A stretch of DNA of 52,260 bases from an uncultured Clostridia bacterium (GCA_947626685.1 CANQTD010000010.1:1-52260), one strand, 5' to 3'. Positions 8,110-17,935 are shown, counted from the first letter of the stretch. The notes: generated by a model not told the origin, from the letters alone. Program-made: numbers and translations.

Positions 8110-8979
8110 GTGAAAACGATCCAATGGTATCCAGGGCACATGGCAAAGGCCATGCGCATGATGGAGGAAAACGTCAAACTGTGCGACGCGGTCGTCTTTG
8201 TGCTCGACGCGCGCTGCGTTGCCGCCAGCTTCAATGCAAAGCTCCTTCCCCTCACGGGCGGCAGGCCCGTTCTCTACGCGCTCAACAAGAGCGATCTCGC
8301 CGACCCCGCGAGGACGATTTTTCTCCTTGCGAAGATGAAGGAGAGCGGCTTGCGGGCGGTCAGTCTCAACGCCGTCTCGCCCTCTTCTGCGCGCCCCTTA
8401 AAGGCCGCCATGAACGAGCTCGTGGGGGAAAAGATCGCCCGTATGCGGGAGAAGGGGATCAAGAAGCCGCTCCGCTTCATGGTCGCGGGCATTCCCAACA
8501 CGGGCAAGAGCACCGTCATCAACCTCCTCGCGGGGGAAAGGAAGGCGCAGGCGGGGGACAAGGCTGGCGTCACCCGCGCCAAACAGTGGGTGAAGTGCGG
8601 CGGCTTCGAACTTCTCGACACGCCCGGCACGATGCCCCCGGCATGCGAGGACCAGACCCTCGCGAGGAGGCTCGCCTACGTCGGGAGCATCAACGACGAC
8701 ATCCTCGCCCTCGACGAGATCGCCCTCGCGCTCCTCGAAGAACTGCAAAAGACGTATCCTGCGGCGCTTGCCGAACGCTACTCCGCGGGGGAAGGCCTCA
8801 CGCCCGCCGAGGCGCTCGACTGCGTTTGCAAGAAGCGCGGGCTCCTGCTCCGCGGCGGGGAATACGACTACGAACGGGGCGAACGCGCCCTTCTCGACGA
8901 CTTGCGCAAGGGCAGGCTCGGCAGGATCTCCTTCGACGGGGAGGAGGAAGTGCGGGCGGCGGGGCTCATCAGGGGATAA
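8110..8979 (+). CDS. rbgA: Ribosome biogenesis GTPase RbgA (YlqF)
   Basis: 289 residues. RbgA is a circularly permuted GTPase needed for late 50S subunit assembly. The permuted order is visible: G4 NKSD (59-62) comes before G1 GIPNTGKST (127-135) and G3 DTPG (170-173). The N-terminal IQWYPGHMAKA is the family hallmark. The C-terminal 100 residues (about 190-289) match the RNA-binding part. The start is GTG at 8110, 7-8 bases after AAGGAG. It lies four bases upstream of rnhB, in the usual rbgA-rnhB-yraN order. Confidence 0.95.
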   Translation: MKTIQWYPGHMAKAMRMMEENVKLCDAVVFVLDARCVAASFNAKLLPLTGGRPVLYALNKSDLADPARTIFLLAKMKESGLRAVSLNAVSPSSARPLKAAMNELVGEKIARMREKGIKKPLRFMVAGIPNTGKSTVINLLAGERKAQAGDKAGVTRAKQWVKCGGFELLDTPGTMPPACEDQTLARRLAYVGSINDDILALDEIALALLEELQKTYPAALAERYSAGEGLTPAEALDCVCKKRGLLLRGGEYDYERGERALLDDLRKGRLGRISFDGEEEVRAAGLIRG

Positions 8980-8983
8980 TGCG

Positions 8984-9604
8984 ATGGACATTCCGACTTA
9001 CGAAAGAGAATACGCGGCGAAGGGGTATCTCGCCGTCGCGGGCGTGGACGAAGTGGGCCGCGGCCCTCTCGCGGGGCCCGTGGTCTGCGCCGCCGTCATC
9101 ATGCCCCTCGAGGACGGGAAACTTGTCGCGGGCGTGGACGACAGCAAAAAACTCTCCGCGAAGAAGCGGGAAGCGCTCGCCGAACAGATCAAAAAAGTCG
9201 CCCGCGCCTATGCCATCGCGGAGGTCGACGAGGGCACGATCGACGAGATCAACATTCTCCAAGCGACCCGCCTCTGCATGAAGCGCGCCGTCGAATCGTT
9301 GGGGGTACCCGCGGACATGGTACTCACGGACGGCGTCATGACCCTCGATATCGAGGCGGAGCAGAGGAGCATCGTCAAGGGGGACGCGCTCGTCTATTCC
9401 ATCGGCGCGGCGAGCATCCTCGCGAAAACGTACCGCGACGCGCTCATGAAAAAGCGCGCCGAGGAGTACCCCGCATACGGCTTCGAGAAGAACGCGGGCT
9501 ACGGCACGCAGGCGCACATCCGTGCGATCAAGGAGGTGGGGATATGCAAAATTCACCGCAAGACCTTCGTAAAAAAATTTTGGGACGGAAAGGAGAGGAC
9601 CTGA
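8984..9604 (+). CDS. rnhB: Ribonuclease HII
   Basis: 206 residues. It cleaves the RNA strand of RNA-DNA hybrids and single ribonucleotides in DNA. The signature VAGVDEVGRGPLAGPVV begins at about residue 18, with catalytic D22 and E23; LTDGV and the SIGAASILAKTYRD segment supply the later acidic site. The frame is open further upstream, but the ATG at 8984 gives the family's usual N-terminus and sits four bases after the rbgA stop. Its last 61 bases overlap yraN in another frame. Confidence 0.95.
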   Translation: MDIPTYEREYAAKGYLAVAGVDEVGRGPLAGPVVCAAVIMPLEDGKLVAGVDDSKKLSAKKREALAEQIKKVARAYAIAEVDEGTIDEINILQATRLCMKRAVESLGVPADMVLTDGVMTLDIEAEQRSIVKGDALVYSIGAASILAKTYRDALMKKRAEEYPAYGFEKNAGYGTQAHIRAIKEVGICKIHRKTFVKKFWDGKERT

Positions 9605-9906
9605 CCGCCAAATATCTGAAAAAGAGGGGGTATAAGCTCCTCGAACGCAACTTCCGCACGCCGTTCGGGGAAGCGGACATCGTCGCGCTCAGCCCAGACG
9701 GGTACACCTGTTTCGTGGAGGTGAAAACGCGGGAGACGGACGGGTTCGGCGCGCCGAGCGAGGCGGTGACGGAGAGCAAGCGGCAGCGTTACCGCAAGAT
9801 GGCGGGCTATTGGTGCCTCGGCCTCGGAAGGGAGACGGCCGTCCGCTTCGACGTCGCCTCCGTCTACAAGGGAGAGATCGAATATTTCGAGAACGCCTTC
9901 GTGTGA
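9544..9906 (+). CDS. YraN/UPF0102 family endonuclease-like protein
   Basis: 120 residues, typical length. The conserved core is GRKGEDLTAKYLKKRGYKLL split around residues 14-33, then NFRTPFGEADIVA (G42-E43-A44-D45) and FVEVKTR (E59, K61), a PD-(D/E)XK-type nuclease signature. The function of the family is not settled. It normally follows rnhB, as here, but the overlap of 61 bases with rnhB is unusually long. GGTGGGG precedes the ATG. Confidence 0.9.
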   Translation: MQNSPQDLRKKILGRKGEDLTAKYLKKRGYKLLERNFRTPFGEADIVALSPDGYTCFVEVKTRETDGFGAPSEAVTESKRQRYRKMAGYWCLGLGRETAVRFDVASVYKGEIEYFENAFV

Positions 9907-10020
9907 GAGGGGCGGACGGGCGCGGCGCGCAGACGGACAGTTTGCGCGCCGCGCCCCGTTTTCCGCAAATGGGGTCGCCTGCGCCGACAAAAAATTTTTT
10001 GCGAACCCGCGTCTGCGCGA

Positions 10021-10049
10021 TTGCTTTTTCCCCGAAGAAATGGTATAAT
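10021..10049 (+). promoter_or_regulatory. Sigma-A promoter for the helicase gene
   Basis: TTGCTT (10021-10026), 17-base spacer, TATAAT (10044-10049). The preceding 115 bases after yraN show nothing else I can name. Confidence 0.8.
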
Positions 10050-10125
10050 CGACCCGTATCAAATCGTAACCGACCGCGCGCGGCGCGCGTAAAGCCGCCC
10101 CGCAGCGGATCCGCAAAGGAGCAGT

Positions 10126-13100
10126 ATGGCAGCAAAGAAGAGAAGAAAACTGACGACGGAAAAGATCACGCTCGATCTCCGCATCCCGCAGTATGTGGGG
10201 TATGCGGACTACTTTTTGCAGACGCCCGTCCGCATCAGGGTAAGGAGCACGTTCGAGGAACCCACCTCGCTCACCGTCAGCCTGACGAGCCCGGACGGTC
10301 TCTTCGCCGTGCCCTATGAGGAGGCCCTCGAGATCCCCTACGAGAGCACCGTCGAGCTGGCGGCGGAGAACCTCTTCTCGCCCGTCTTGCTCGCGGAGGT
10401 GAGTTCGGAGCGGAAGGCGGCGGTCACCGTCACCGCCAAGCATGACGGAAAGGAGATGGCCTCGGCGTCCGCGGAGGTCACCGTTCTCCCCTTCGACTGC
10501 TGGGAAGGGCTCACGGGCAACGCGGAGCGCATCGCGGCCTTCATCCGCCCGCGCACCCGCGACTGCGCCTTCATCCTGCAAGAGGCGGGCAAACGCCTCA
10601 AAAAGTGGAACGAGAGCGCGGAGTACTACGGCTATACGGGCGCGGACAAGAACGCCGTCCGCATGATCGCCGCGGCTGTCTTCGCCTCCGTCAAGGCGGC
10701 GGGGATCGAACAGGATGGGGAGGAGGACCTCATCTCCCCCGCGCTCGCCGTGAGCGAAACTTCCATTCTCAAAGAGAAGAAGGCGACGCCGTTCCGCCTC
10801 GCCGTGTTCGCGTGCGCGTGCCTCGAAGCGGCGCATCTGCACCCCGTTCTCGCGGTGGGCAGGAGCGGGCTCGGCGTGGGTGTGTGGCTGTACGACAGCT
10901 GTTTTCTCGACACCGTCACCGACGACGCCGACATTGTTTCGAAATACATTTCCGACGGCATCAACAATTTGAGCTTTTTCGACGCGGACGATCTGTTTGC
11001 GGACAGGAACGTCGCGTACACCCTCTCCGAACGGCACTTCGCGCAGAAGCTCTCGGGCGGCTTTTTCGACTGCTTTGTGGACGTCCGCCGCTGCCGTATG
11101 GGCGGGATCGGCGTCTGCCCCATGCGCGGCCGCGGGCTCAAAGGCTATGAGATCTACCGCGAGGAGGAGACTTCCCCCGAGAGCGCGCCCGCCCCGCTGC
11201 CCGTTTTCAAAGATCTCAAACTGGACGGGAAACAGCCCAAGAACAAGCAGTGGGAGCGCAGGCTGCTCGACCTCACGTCCAAGAACGCGCTCTTGAACTT
11301 CACGGGCAAGAACGCGCTCCACCTCGCCGAGACGGACCCCGATCTCGTGTACGGCGTGCTCACAGAGCAGGGGGGCATGCAGTTGAAGGCGGACGGGAAG
11401 GAGGACGCGCCGTTCGGTGCGGCGATCTCCCCCCAGAAGCGCGACCTTGTCGCCCTCGAACAGCAAAAGGGCATCCTGCGCATCCTCAGCGACGCCCGCT
11501 CCGCACAGGAGACCGCCGTCAAGCTCCTGCGGAAGAACCGCGAGGCGGCGGAGGAGGCGGGCACAAAGGTGCTGTACCTCGCGCTCGGATTCTTGAAATA
11601 TGTGAGCAAGGAGGACGGAAAGCCCAAGTACGCGCCCATCGTCCTCGCGCCCGCCGGCCTCAGCAGGGCGAAGGGGAACGACGGCTTCAACCTCGTCCTC
11701 GGCGAGGAGGGGTGCAGCGTCAACGCCACCCTTCTCGAATTCCTCAAACAGGAGTTCAACATCGACATCCGCGGCCTCGGCGGCGACGTCTCCGCCCTGA
11801 AGATCTCCGAGATCATCGCGATGGTGCGCGCGGAGACGGCCTCCATGAAGGGCTGGGACGCCGTACAGGATACCTATCTCTCCGCGTTCAGTTTCCAGAA
11901 TTACCTGCTCTGGAACGACGTGCGCACGCAGATCGAAGAATTCAAGAAGAACGCGACCGTCTCCGCCCTGCTCACGGGGCGCGCCGAGAAGCAGGAGACC
12001 CCCGCGGCGCAGGAGGAGGACGCCGCCCTTCCCGAGGACGTTCTCCTGCCCCTTCCGTCGGACAGTTCGCAGTTTTCCGCAGTCTCTCTCTCGGGCACGG
12101 GTGCCTCGTTTGTGCTCCACGGCCCGCCCGGAACGGGCAAGAGCCAGACCATCACGAATATCATCGCCAACGCCCTCGCGCAGGGCAAGCGCGTGCTCTT
12201 CGTCGCCGAGAAAAGGGCGGCTCTCGACGTCGTAAAGAAGCGGCTCGACGGGATCGGCATCGGCGAATTCTGCCTCGAACTGCACTCCAACAAGACGGAC
12301 AAGGCGGACGTTCTGCGCCGCCTCGAAGATACGCTCGCACTTGCGGGGACGGAGCAGCCCGTCTCCTTCGGCGAACGCTCGCGGGAGCTCGTCGCCCTCC
12401 GCGAAGAACTCAAGGAGCCGATGGAGGCCCTGCACAGGAAACGCCGCCTCGGGATCTCCGTCTATCAGGCCATTCTCGGCTACCTCAAAAACAAAGATGC
12501 TCCCGACATTCTCGATATCGAGAGCTCCTTCTACGACACCCTCACCGAACAGAAGCTGTACGCGTGCAAGAGCATGATCCTGAGCGCGGCGGCGGCGGCG
12601 AAGGACTGCGGGGGCGTGTTCAATTCGCCCTTTGAGAACGTCAACCTCGCCGAGTACTCGCAGGAGCTCCGCGACCGCGTGTTCTGCGCGTGCGAGGTCG
12701 TCCTCACCGAGATCAAGCACCTCAAATCCTTCCTCGGGCTCTTCCTCGAATTTTACAGGCAGCGCGTCTCGACGCTCACCCGCAAGAAGCTGCTCCTTCT
12801 CTGCGACATTGCGAAGAATCTCGCCGCGGGACGGTACAGAAAGTATTTCGCAGGGGTGAAGGAGGACGCCTTCTACACCTTCTACAACGCCAACCGCCGC
12901 CTCGACGCTTGCCTCGCCTACTATTACAGCCACTTTAAGACGCTCATCAATCTCGACGAGTGCGCGAAGGTCGCCAAATACATCGAAATGGGCAACGAGT
13001 GGAGGTATCTGAAGGAGGCGAACAGCCTCGCGAAGAAGCTCACCCGCGCCGCGCTCCATCCCATCGAGGACGAGGACATGCTCAAATACCTGAGGACGGT

Positions 13101-15735
13101 GTGCGACATCGACGGCGCGATGCGGAGCATCACGGAGAACACCGCGCTCTCCAAAAACTTCTGCGACCGCGGCGGGAATATCGTGTTCAAAAAGCGCGCG
13201 GAGTTCCTTTCCGACCTCTACGCTCTGCACGAAATGTGCTCGCAGGCGTTCATGGACTATAACGCCGATTCCTTCAACGGCATGTGCATCCGCGCGGCAA
13301 ACGGCTATACCATGCCCGTGCTCGAGGGGTACCTGAAGGCGGCGGACAGCTATTTTGCGGCGGAGGACAGCTTCCTCCTCGTGACGAACGCCGACCGCTC
13401 CAAACTGCGCGAAGAGGACCTGCTCGACTACTATTCCGCGAAGGCGTCCGCGCTCATCGACAATATCGACATGCTCCCGAATTGGTGCATGTACCGCGCG
13501 ACGGCGCAAAAGCTCGCGGGCCTCGGGCTCACCTTCATCTCCGATTCCCTCGAGAGCGGCAGGCTCAAGATCGAGAATATCCTCTCGGGCTTCGAGAAGA
13601 ACGTCTACAAGAACTTCCTCGAGATCAACATTCCCGCCGACCCCGCGCTCTCGCGCATGACCGTCGGCACGTTCGAGGAGACGATCGAGAAATTCCGCCT
13701 CGCATGGGAGGAATTCGGCAAGGTCACGAGGGAGTACCTGCGCGCCCTGCTCATCTCCCGTCTGCCCAAACAGGACAGCGAGGATTCGTTCGCCTTAGAA
13801 CTCGCGGCGTTCGCGCGCATCTCCAAATCCAATTTGCGCGGCGCGGGCATCAGGAGCCTGCTCGCGGAGATCCCCACCCTCTCCTCGGTGCTCTGTCCCT
13901 GCCTTCTCATGAGCCCCACGACGGTGGCGCAGTATCTGAAACCCGTCGCGAACGCGTTCGACCTCGTGATCTTCGACGAGGCGTCCCAGATGTCCACGGC
14001 CGAGGCGATCGGCTCCATCGCGCGCGCAAAGGCGGCGGTCATCGTGGGCGACCCCAAACAGCTCCCTCCCACGGCGTTCTTCCACTCCGCGTATGTGGAC
14101 GAGGACAACCTCGAAGAGGAGGACCTCGAGAGCATTCTCGACGACTGCCTCGCCCTCGGCATGCCCGAGCGGCACCTCCGCTGGCATTACCGCAGCAAGC
14201 ACGAGTCCCTGATCGCCTTCTCGAACAGCATGTATTACGACAACAAGCTCTGCACCTTCCCTTCGCCCGACGCCCTCGAGAGCAAGGTGAAGCTCGTGCA
14301 TGTGGACGGCGTGTACGACCGCGGGTTCACCAAGCGGAACACGAATGAAGCGGACGCCCTCGTGAAAGAGGTGGTCCGCCGTCTCTCCGACCCCGTTCTC
14401 TCCCGCTCGAGCATGGGCATCGTCACCTTCTCGAGCATCCAGCGCGACTATATCGAACGCCGCCTCATGAAGGAGATTGTGGAGAAAAAGCTCGACGCAG
14501 CCGCCTTCGACCGCGAGGAGCCCATCTTCATCAAGAACCTCGAAAACGTGCAGGGGGACGAGAGGGACGTCATTCTCTTCTCCGTCTGCTACGGCCCCGA
14601 CAAGTTGGGGCGGCTCTCCCTCAACTTCGGCCCGCTCAACCAGGCGGGCGGCTGGCGCCGCCTCAACGTCGCCGTCTCCCGCGCCCGCGAAGAGATGCTC
14701 GTCTTTTCCACGATGACGGCGCCCATGATCGACCTCGCGAGAACGTCGTCGAAGGGCGTCGCGGGGCTCAAAGCGTTCCTCGAATTTGCCGAAAAGGGGA
14801 GGACGACGCTCGCCGTCAAGTCCAACGCCGTGAACGTGGGCGCGGGCATCGGGCAATACATCGCCGAAGAGCTCTCGGGCTACGGCTACGACTGCCGTTG
14901 CGACGTGGGCGCCTCCGACTTCAAGCTCGACGTCGCCGTCGTCGACCCGCGGAACAAGCACCGCTTCGTGCTCGGGATCGTCTGCGACGGGAACGACCGC
15001 TTCTCCGTCAAGGACCGCAATATCTTGCAGATCCAGACCCTCAAACGCGGGAACTGGAACGTGCTCCGCATCAACTGCGTGAACTACTACAACAACCCCA
15101 AGCGCGAACTCAAACGCGTCAAAGACGTGCTCGACCGTCTCACGGGCGCAGACCGCCATGCCGATTCGTGGTATTCCAAGTACAAGAAGGCATACCGCGC
15201 CGTCAAGACGACAAACGCGGAGACGGCGGTGTTCGTCACGGGGGGCGCGAACGACGCGCTCATCATGGCCCGCCTCAAAGAGATCGTGGCGGCGGAGGAA
15301 CCCATCTCCCGCGCCTTCCTGCGCAAGCGGTGTCTCGCGACGTTCGGCATCCAAAAGTCGGGCGCGCGGGTGGACGCCCGTCTCGACGCCCTGATCGACG
15401 GCTGCGCGTTCAGCCGCGACCGCGTCATGGGCGTGGATTACTTCTACAAGAACCCGAAGGCGATCCTGCTCGGCAAATTCCGCGTGGAGGAGGAGCCCGC
15501 CCTGCGCCGCGACGCGGAGGACTTCACCGTCTATGAGATCGTCTCCCTCGTGAAGGGCGCGCTCGAGAGCCGCGTCGCGCTGTACATGGACGAACTCGTC
15601 GCCCTCATCTCGGGCGTTTTCCGCGACCTGCGCGCAAACGAACGCTTCACCGCCTATCTCCGCGACTGCGTCGCCTACGGCGAGGAAAAGGGGCTCTTCG
15701 TCCGCTCCGTTTCGGACAGGATCTCCCTCGCATAA
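10126..15735 (+). CDS. DUF4011-type superfamily 1 helicase with C-terminal nuclease-like domain
   Basis: A 1869-residue cytoplasmic protein. Residues 1-370 are an unassigned N-terminal region. The DUF4011 segment follows (from about 375: WERRLLDLTSKNALLNFTG). Walker A is GPPGTGKS (666-673), Walker B is DEAS (1284-1287) with GDPKQLPPT after it, and QGDERD (1476-1481) and LNVAVSRARE complete a superfamily 1 AAA_11/AAA_12 helicase. The motor is split by a ~550-residue, partly helical insert. Residues about 1576-1672 fit the MTES_1575-type restriction-endonuclease-like fold (VGASDFKLDVAVVDP, GIVCDGN). About 1711-1775 fits DUF3320. Proteins of this build occur in defence islands and also as lone genes; I cannot decide. 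It has its own promoter, an AAAGGAG site and no partner gene. Confidence 0.88.
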   Translation: MAAKKRRKLTTEKITLDLRIPQYVGYADYFLQTPVRIRVRSTFEEPTSLTVSLTSPDGLFAVPYEEALEIPYESTVELAAENLFSPVLLAEVSSERKAAVTVTAKHDGKEMASASAEVTVLPFDCWEGLTGNAERIAAFIRPRTRDCAFILQEAGKRLKKWNESAEYYGYTGADKNAVRMIAAAVFASVKAAGIEQDGEEDLISPALAVSETSILKEKKATPFRLAVFACACLEAAHLHPVLAVGRSGLGVGVWLYDSCFLDTVTDDADIVSKYISDGINNLSFFDADDLFADRNVAYTLSERHFAQKLSGGFFDCFVDVRRCRMGGIGVCPMRGRGLKGYEIYREEETSPESAPAPLPVFKDLKLDGKQPKNKQWERRLLDLTSKNALLNFTGKNALHLAETDPDLVYGVLTEQGGMQLKADGKEDAPFGAAISPQKRDLVALEQQKGILRILSDARSAQETAVKLLRKNREAAEEAGTKVLYLALGFLKYVSKEDGKPKYAPIVLAPAGLSRAKGNDGFNLVLGEEGCSVNATLLEFLKQEFNIDIRGLGGDVSALKISEIIAMVRAETASMKGWDAVQDTYLSAFSFQNYLLWNDVRTQIEEFKKNATVSALLTGRAEKQETPAAQEEDAALPEDVLLPLPSDSSQFSAVSLSGTGASFVLHGPPGTGKSQTITNIIANALAQGKRVLFVAEKRAALDVVKKRLDGIGIGEFCLELHSNKTDKADVLRRLEDTLALAGTEQPVSFGERSRELVALREELKEPMEALHRKRRLGISVYQAILGYLKNKDAPDILDIESSFYDTLTEQKLYACKSMILSAAAAAKDCGGVFNSPFENVNLAEYSQELRDRVFCACEVVLTEIKHLKSFLGLFLEFYRQRVSTLTRKKLLLLCDIAKNLAAGRYRKYFAGVKEDAFYTFYNANRRLDACLAYYYSHFKTLINLDECAKVAKYIEMGNEWRYLKEANSLAKKLTRAALHPIEDEDMLKYLRTVCDIDGAMRSITENTALSKNFCDRGGNIVFKKRAEFLSDLYALHEMCSQAFMDYNADSFNGMCIRAANGYTMPVLEGYLKAADSYFAAEDSFLLVTNADRSKLREEDLLDYYSAKASALIDNIDMLPNWCMYRATAQKLAGLGLTFISDSLESGRLKIENILSGFEKNVYKNFLEINIPADPALSRMTVGTFEETIEKFRLAWEEFGKVTREYLRALLISRLPKQDSEDSFALELAAFARISKSNLRGAGIRSLLAEIPTLSSVLCPCLLMSPTTVAQYLKPVANAFDLVIFDEASQMSTAEAIGSIARAKAAVIVGDPKQLPPTAFFHSAYVDEDNLEEEDLESILDDCLALGMPERHLRWHYRSKHESLIAFSNSMYYDNKLCTFPSPDALESKVKLVHVDGVYDRGFTKRNTNEADALVKEVVRRLSDPVLSRSSMGIVTFSSIQRDYIERRLMKEIVEKKLDAAAFDREEPIFIKNLENVQGDERDVILFSVCYGPDKLGRLSLNFGPLNQAGGWRRLNVAVSRAREEMLVFSTMTAPMIDLARTSSKGVAGLKAFLEFAEKGRTTLAVKSNAVNVGAGIGQYIAEELSGYGYDCRCDVGASDFKLDVAVVDPRNKHRFVLGIVCDGNDRFSVKDRNILQIQTLKRGNWNVLRINCVNYYNNPKRELKRVKDVLDRLTGADRHADSWYSKYKKAYRAVKTTNAETAVFVTGGANDALIMARLKEIVAAEEPISRAFLRKRCLATFGIQKSGARVDARLDALIDGCAFSRDRVMGVDYFYKNPKAILLGKFRVEEEPALRRDAEDFTVYEIVSLVKGALESRVALYMDELVALISGVFRDLRANERFTAYLRDCVAYGEEKGLFVRSVSDRISLA

Positions 15736-15743
15736 GAAAACCG

Positions 15744-15772
15744 TTGACAACGCGTGCGGAACATGATAAAAT
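15744..15772 (+). promoter_or_regulatory. Sigma-A promoter for ktrB-ktrA
   Basis: TTGACA (15744-15749), 17-base spacer, TAAAAT (15767-15772). The short leader (about 50 nt) has no room for a c-di-AMP riboswitch. Confidence 0.85.
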
Positions 15773-15831
15773 ACGGGCGTGCGGCAAAAAGCGGGCGCGC
15801 CGCGTCCGCGCACAGGCAAGGGTAGGATACC

Positions 15832-17169
15832 ATGAATGTCCCTAAGATAAAAAACCGAATCAACGTGTGGGGGTATCTCGCGCTCGGCTACCTCGCGGTC
15901 ATCGCCGTGGGGACGGCTCTGCTCTTGCTTCCGTTTTCCGCAAAGAGCGGAAAAACGCCGTTCATCGACGCCTTTTTCACCGCCGTCTCCGCCGCGTGCG
16001 TCACGGGGCTCGTTCCCTTCGAGACGAACGCGCATTGGACGGGATTCGGACAGGCCGTCATTCTGTTGCTCATCCAATTCGGTGGGCTCGGATTCATGAC
16101 CTTCGTTTCCATCCTCCTCATGCTCGTAAAAAGGCTGGGGCAGTTCGAACGGAAGGCGGTCATGCAGTCCGTGGGCGGCACGTTCTCGGGCGTGAAGGCG
16201 CTCGTGCGGCGCATCCTGATCGGAACGGTGTTTTTCGAGACCGTGGGAGCCGCGGTCCTGTGCATCCCGTTCGTGCGCGATTTCGGATGGGGGACGGGCG
16301 TCTGGCGCGCCGTCTTTCACTCGGTGTCCGCGTTCTGCAACGCGGGCTTCGACATTATGGGGAACGCCTCGATGTCCGCCTATGTCAAAGATCCGCTCGT
16401 CACCCTCACCCTGTGCGTGCTCATCAGCGTGGGAGGGCTCGGCTTCTGCATCTGGGGCGACGTGTGGGAGAGCCGCTTCAACCCCAAGAAGATGCAGTTC
16501 TACACCAAAGTCATTCTTGCGGTCAACTCCTTCCTCATCGTCTCGGGAACGCTGCTCTTTCTGCTCTTCGAGAGGAACAGCGCGGCGTATGCGGGGCTGA
16601 ATTTCTGGGAACGGCTGCTCGCCTCCCTCTTCAATTCGGTGACGGCGCGCACCGCGGGATTCTACACGACCGACCCCGCCCTGCTCTCGGACAGCGGGAG
16701 CATCCTCATGATCATTCTCATGTTCATCGGCGGCAGCTCGGGCAGTACGGCGGGCGGGCTCAAAGTCGGCACGTTTACGGTCATCATCTTGGGCATGGTA
16801 GCCGTCTTTCGCTCCAAGCGCGATCTCACGCTCGGGCGGCGGCGCATCGACAACCGCCTGCTCTTTCAGGCTCTCGCCATCTTCGCCGCCTACCTGATCC
16901 TCATCGTCACGGCGACCTGCCTCATCTGCGCGCTGGAGCCGGACGGGACGAATACGACGCTGAACGCCGTGTTCGAAACGGTCTCCGCGCTCGGCACGGT
17001 GGGGCTCACGAGGGCTTATACGGAAACGCTGGGCTGGGGTTCCAAACTCGTGCTCATCGCACTCATGTACGCGGGGCGCGCGGGGGTGCTCACGCTCGCC
17101 TTCGCGCTCGGCAGAAAGAAGTCCGAGGCGGCGGTCCGCCGTCCCGTCGACACCTTCTTTATCGGATAA
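15832..17169 (+). CDS. ktrB: K+ uptake membrane subunit, TrkH/KtrB family
   Basis: 445 residues, the normal KtrB length. It is the K+-translocating (often Na+-coupled) channel-like subunit with four M1-P-M2 repeats. The selectivity-filter loops can be read: AACVTGL (about 59-65), SAFCNAGF (about 171-178), VTARTAGF (about 275-282) and SALGTVGL (about 389-396), each carrying the central glycine. GGSSGSTAGGLK is the conserved hinge after the third filter. It starts after GGGTAGGA, with ktrA 41 bases downstream. Confidence 0.93.
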   Translation: MNVPKIKNRINVWGYLALGYLAVIAVGTALLLLPFSAKSGKTPFIDAFFTAVSAACVTGLVPFETNAHWTGFGQAVILLLIQFGGLGFMTFVSILLMLVKRLGQFERKAVMQSVGGTFSGVKALVRRILIGTVFFETVGAAVLCIPFVRDFGWGTGVWRAVFHSVSAFCNAGFDIMGNASMSAYVKDPLVTLTLCVLISVGGLGFCIWGDVWESRFNPKKMQFYTKVILAVNSFLIVSGTLLFLLFERNSAAYAGLNFWERLLASLFNSVTARTAGFYTTDPALLSDSGSILMIILMFIGGSSGSTAGGLKVGTFTVIILGMVAVFRSKRDLTLGRRRIDNRLLFQALAIFAAYLILIVTATCLICALEPDGTNTTLNAVFETVSALGTVGLTRAYTETLGWGSKLVLIALMYAGRAGVLTLAFALGRKKSEAAVRRPVDTFFIG

Positions 17170-17210
17170 CGTCCTCCCGTCCGACGGGCGGGAGAATAGG
17201 GGGAAACAGT

Positions 17211-17864
17211 ATGAAATCCTTTTTGCTCATCGGTCTCGGAAAGTTCGGGCGCACGCTCGGACAGCGTCTCCTCGGCTTCGGCGACGAAGTGACCGTCGTC
17301 GATAAGGACGAGGACATCGTCAACTCGCTCGCGCCGCGCTATACGAACGCCTTCATCGCGAACTGCATGAATATCGACAATCTCCGCGAGATGGACGTTC
17401 CCTCCTACGACGCCTGCATCGTCGCCATCAGCGACGATTTTCAGGCTTCCCTCGAGATCACGGCGAACCTCAAAGATCTCAAAGCGAAGAGGGTGATCTC
17501 CCGCGCCGCGACCGAGATCCAGAACAAGTTCCTTCTCCGCGTGGGGGCGGACGAAGTGATCTATCCCGACAGGGACATCGCCGAAAAACTCGCGGTCAGG
17601 CTCAATTCGACCAACGTGATCAACTATATCGACCTCGACGCCGACTTCTCCATCTTCGAGATCGCCTGCCCGAGGAAGTGGGCGGGGCACAAGCTCATCG
17701 ACGTCAACCCGCGCAAGAAGTACGGCATGAATATCCTCACCGTCAAGAACGGCGATCAGGTGCTCTACACGCTGGAACCCGACTATGTGTTCCACGCGGA
17801 GGACCAGCTCGTCGTCTTTGGCAAGACGGATCCCATCATGAAGTTCATCAATAAGACGAATTGA
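17211..17864 (+). CDS. ktrA: K+ uptake regulatory subunit, TrkA/KtrA family
   Basis: 217 residues. An N-terminal RCK Rossmann domain (LLIGLGKFGRTLGQRL at 5-20, acidic VVDKDED) binds nucleotide, and a C-terminal TrkA_C domain (about 135-217) usually binds c-di-AMP. It forms the cytoplasmic ring gating KtrB. It is cotranscribed with ktrB, with a GGGGGAAAC ribosome site. A copy of the 28-bp dispersed motif and a bidirectional terminator follow. Confidence 0.94.
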   Translation: MKSFLLIGLGKFGRTLGQRLLGFGDEVTVVDKDEDIVNSLAPRYTNAFIANCMNIDNLREMDVPSYDACIVAISDDFQASLEITANLKDLKAKRVISRAATEIQNKFLLRVGADEVIYPDRDIAEKLAVRLNSTNVINYIDLDADFSIFEIACPRKWAGHKLIDVNPRKKYGMNILTVKNGDQVLYTLEPDYVFHAEDQLVVFGKTDPIMKFINKTN

Positions 17865-17882
17865 GGCAATATTTTTGCCAAT

Positions 17883-17910
17883 AGACAAAAAACGCGGCAC
17901 CCATGTCCGC
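17883..17910 (+). repeat. 28-bp dispersed motif, copy b
   Basis: Begins 19 bases after the ktrA stop: AGACAAAAAACG then CGGCACCCATGTCCGC. Confidence 0.75.
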
Positions 17911-17935
17911 GAGACCTCGTTCAAAAAAGAAAAAA

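Noticed and set aside
9308..9322. Minus-strand TACCATGTCCGC in rnhB
   Set aside because: Core only, no A-rich half; a chance match.
9553..13509. Very long open frame on the minus strand (over 1300 codons)
   Set aside because: It lies opposite yraN and the helicase gene, is full of Arg, Glu, Val and His of the kind produced by antisense reading of GC-rich genes, and has no ribosome site or family motif.
15773..15831. c-di-AMP (ydaO) riboswitch before ktrB
   Set aside because: The leader is only about 50 bases, too short.
13795..16320. Long minus-strand open frame across the helicase end and ktrB
   Set aside because: Antisense by-product of GC-rich codons; it crosses two clear genes and a promoter.
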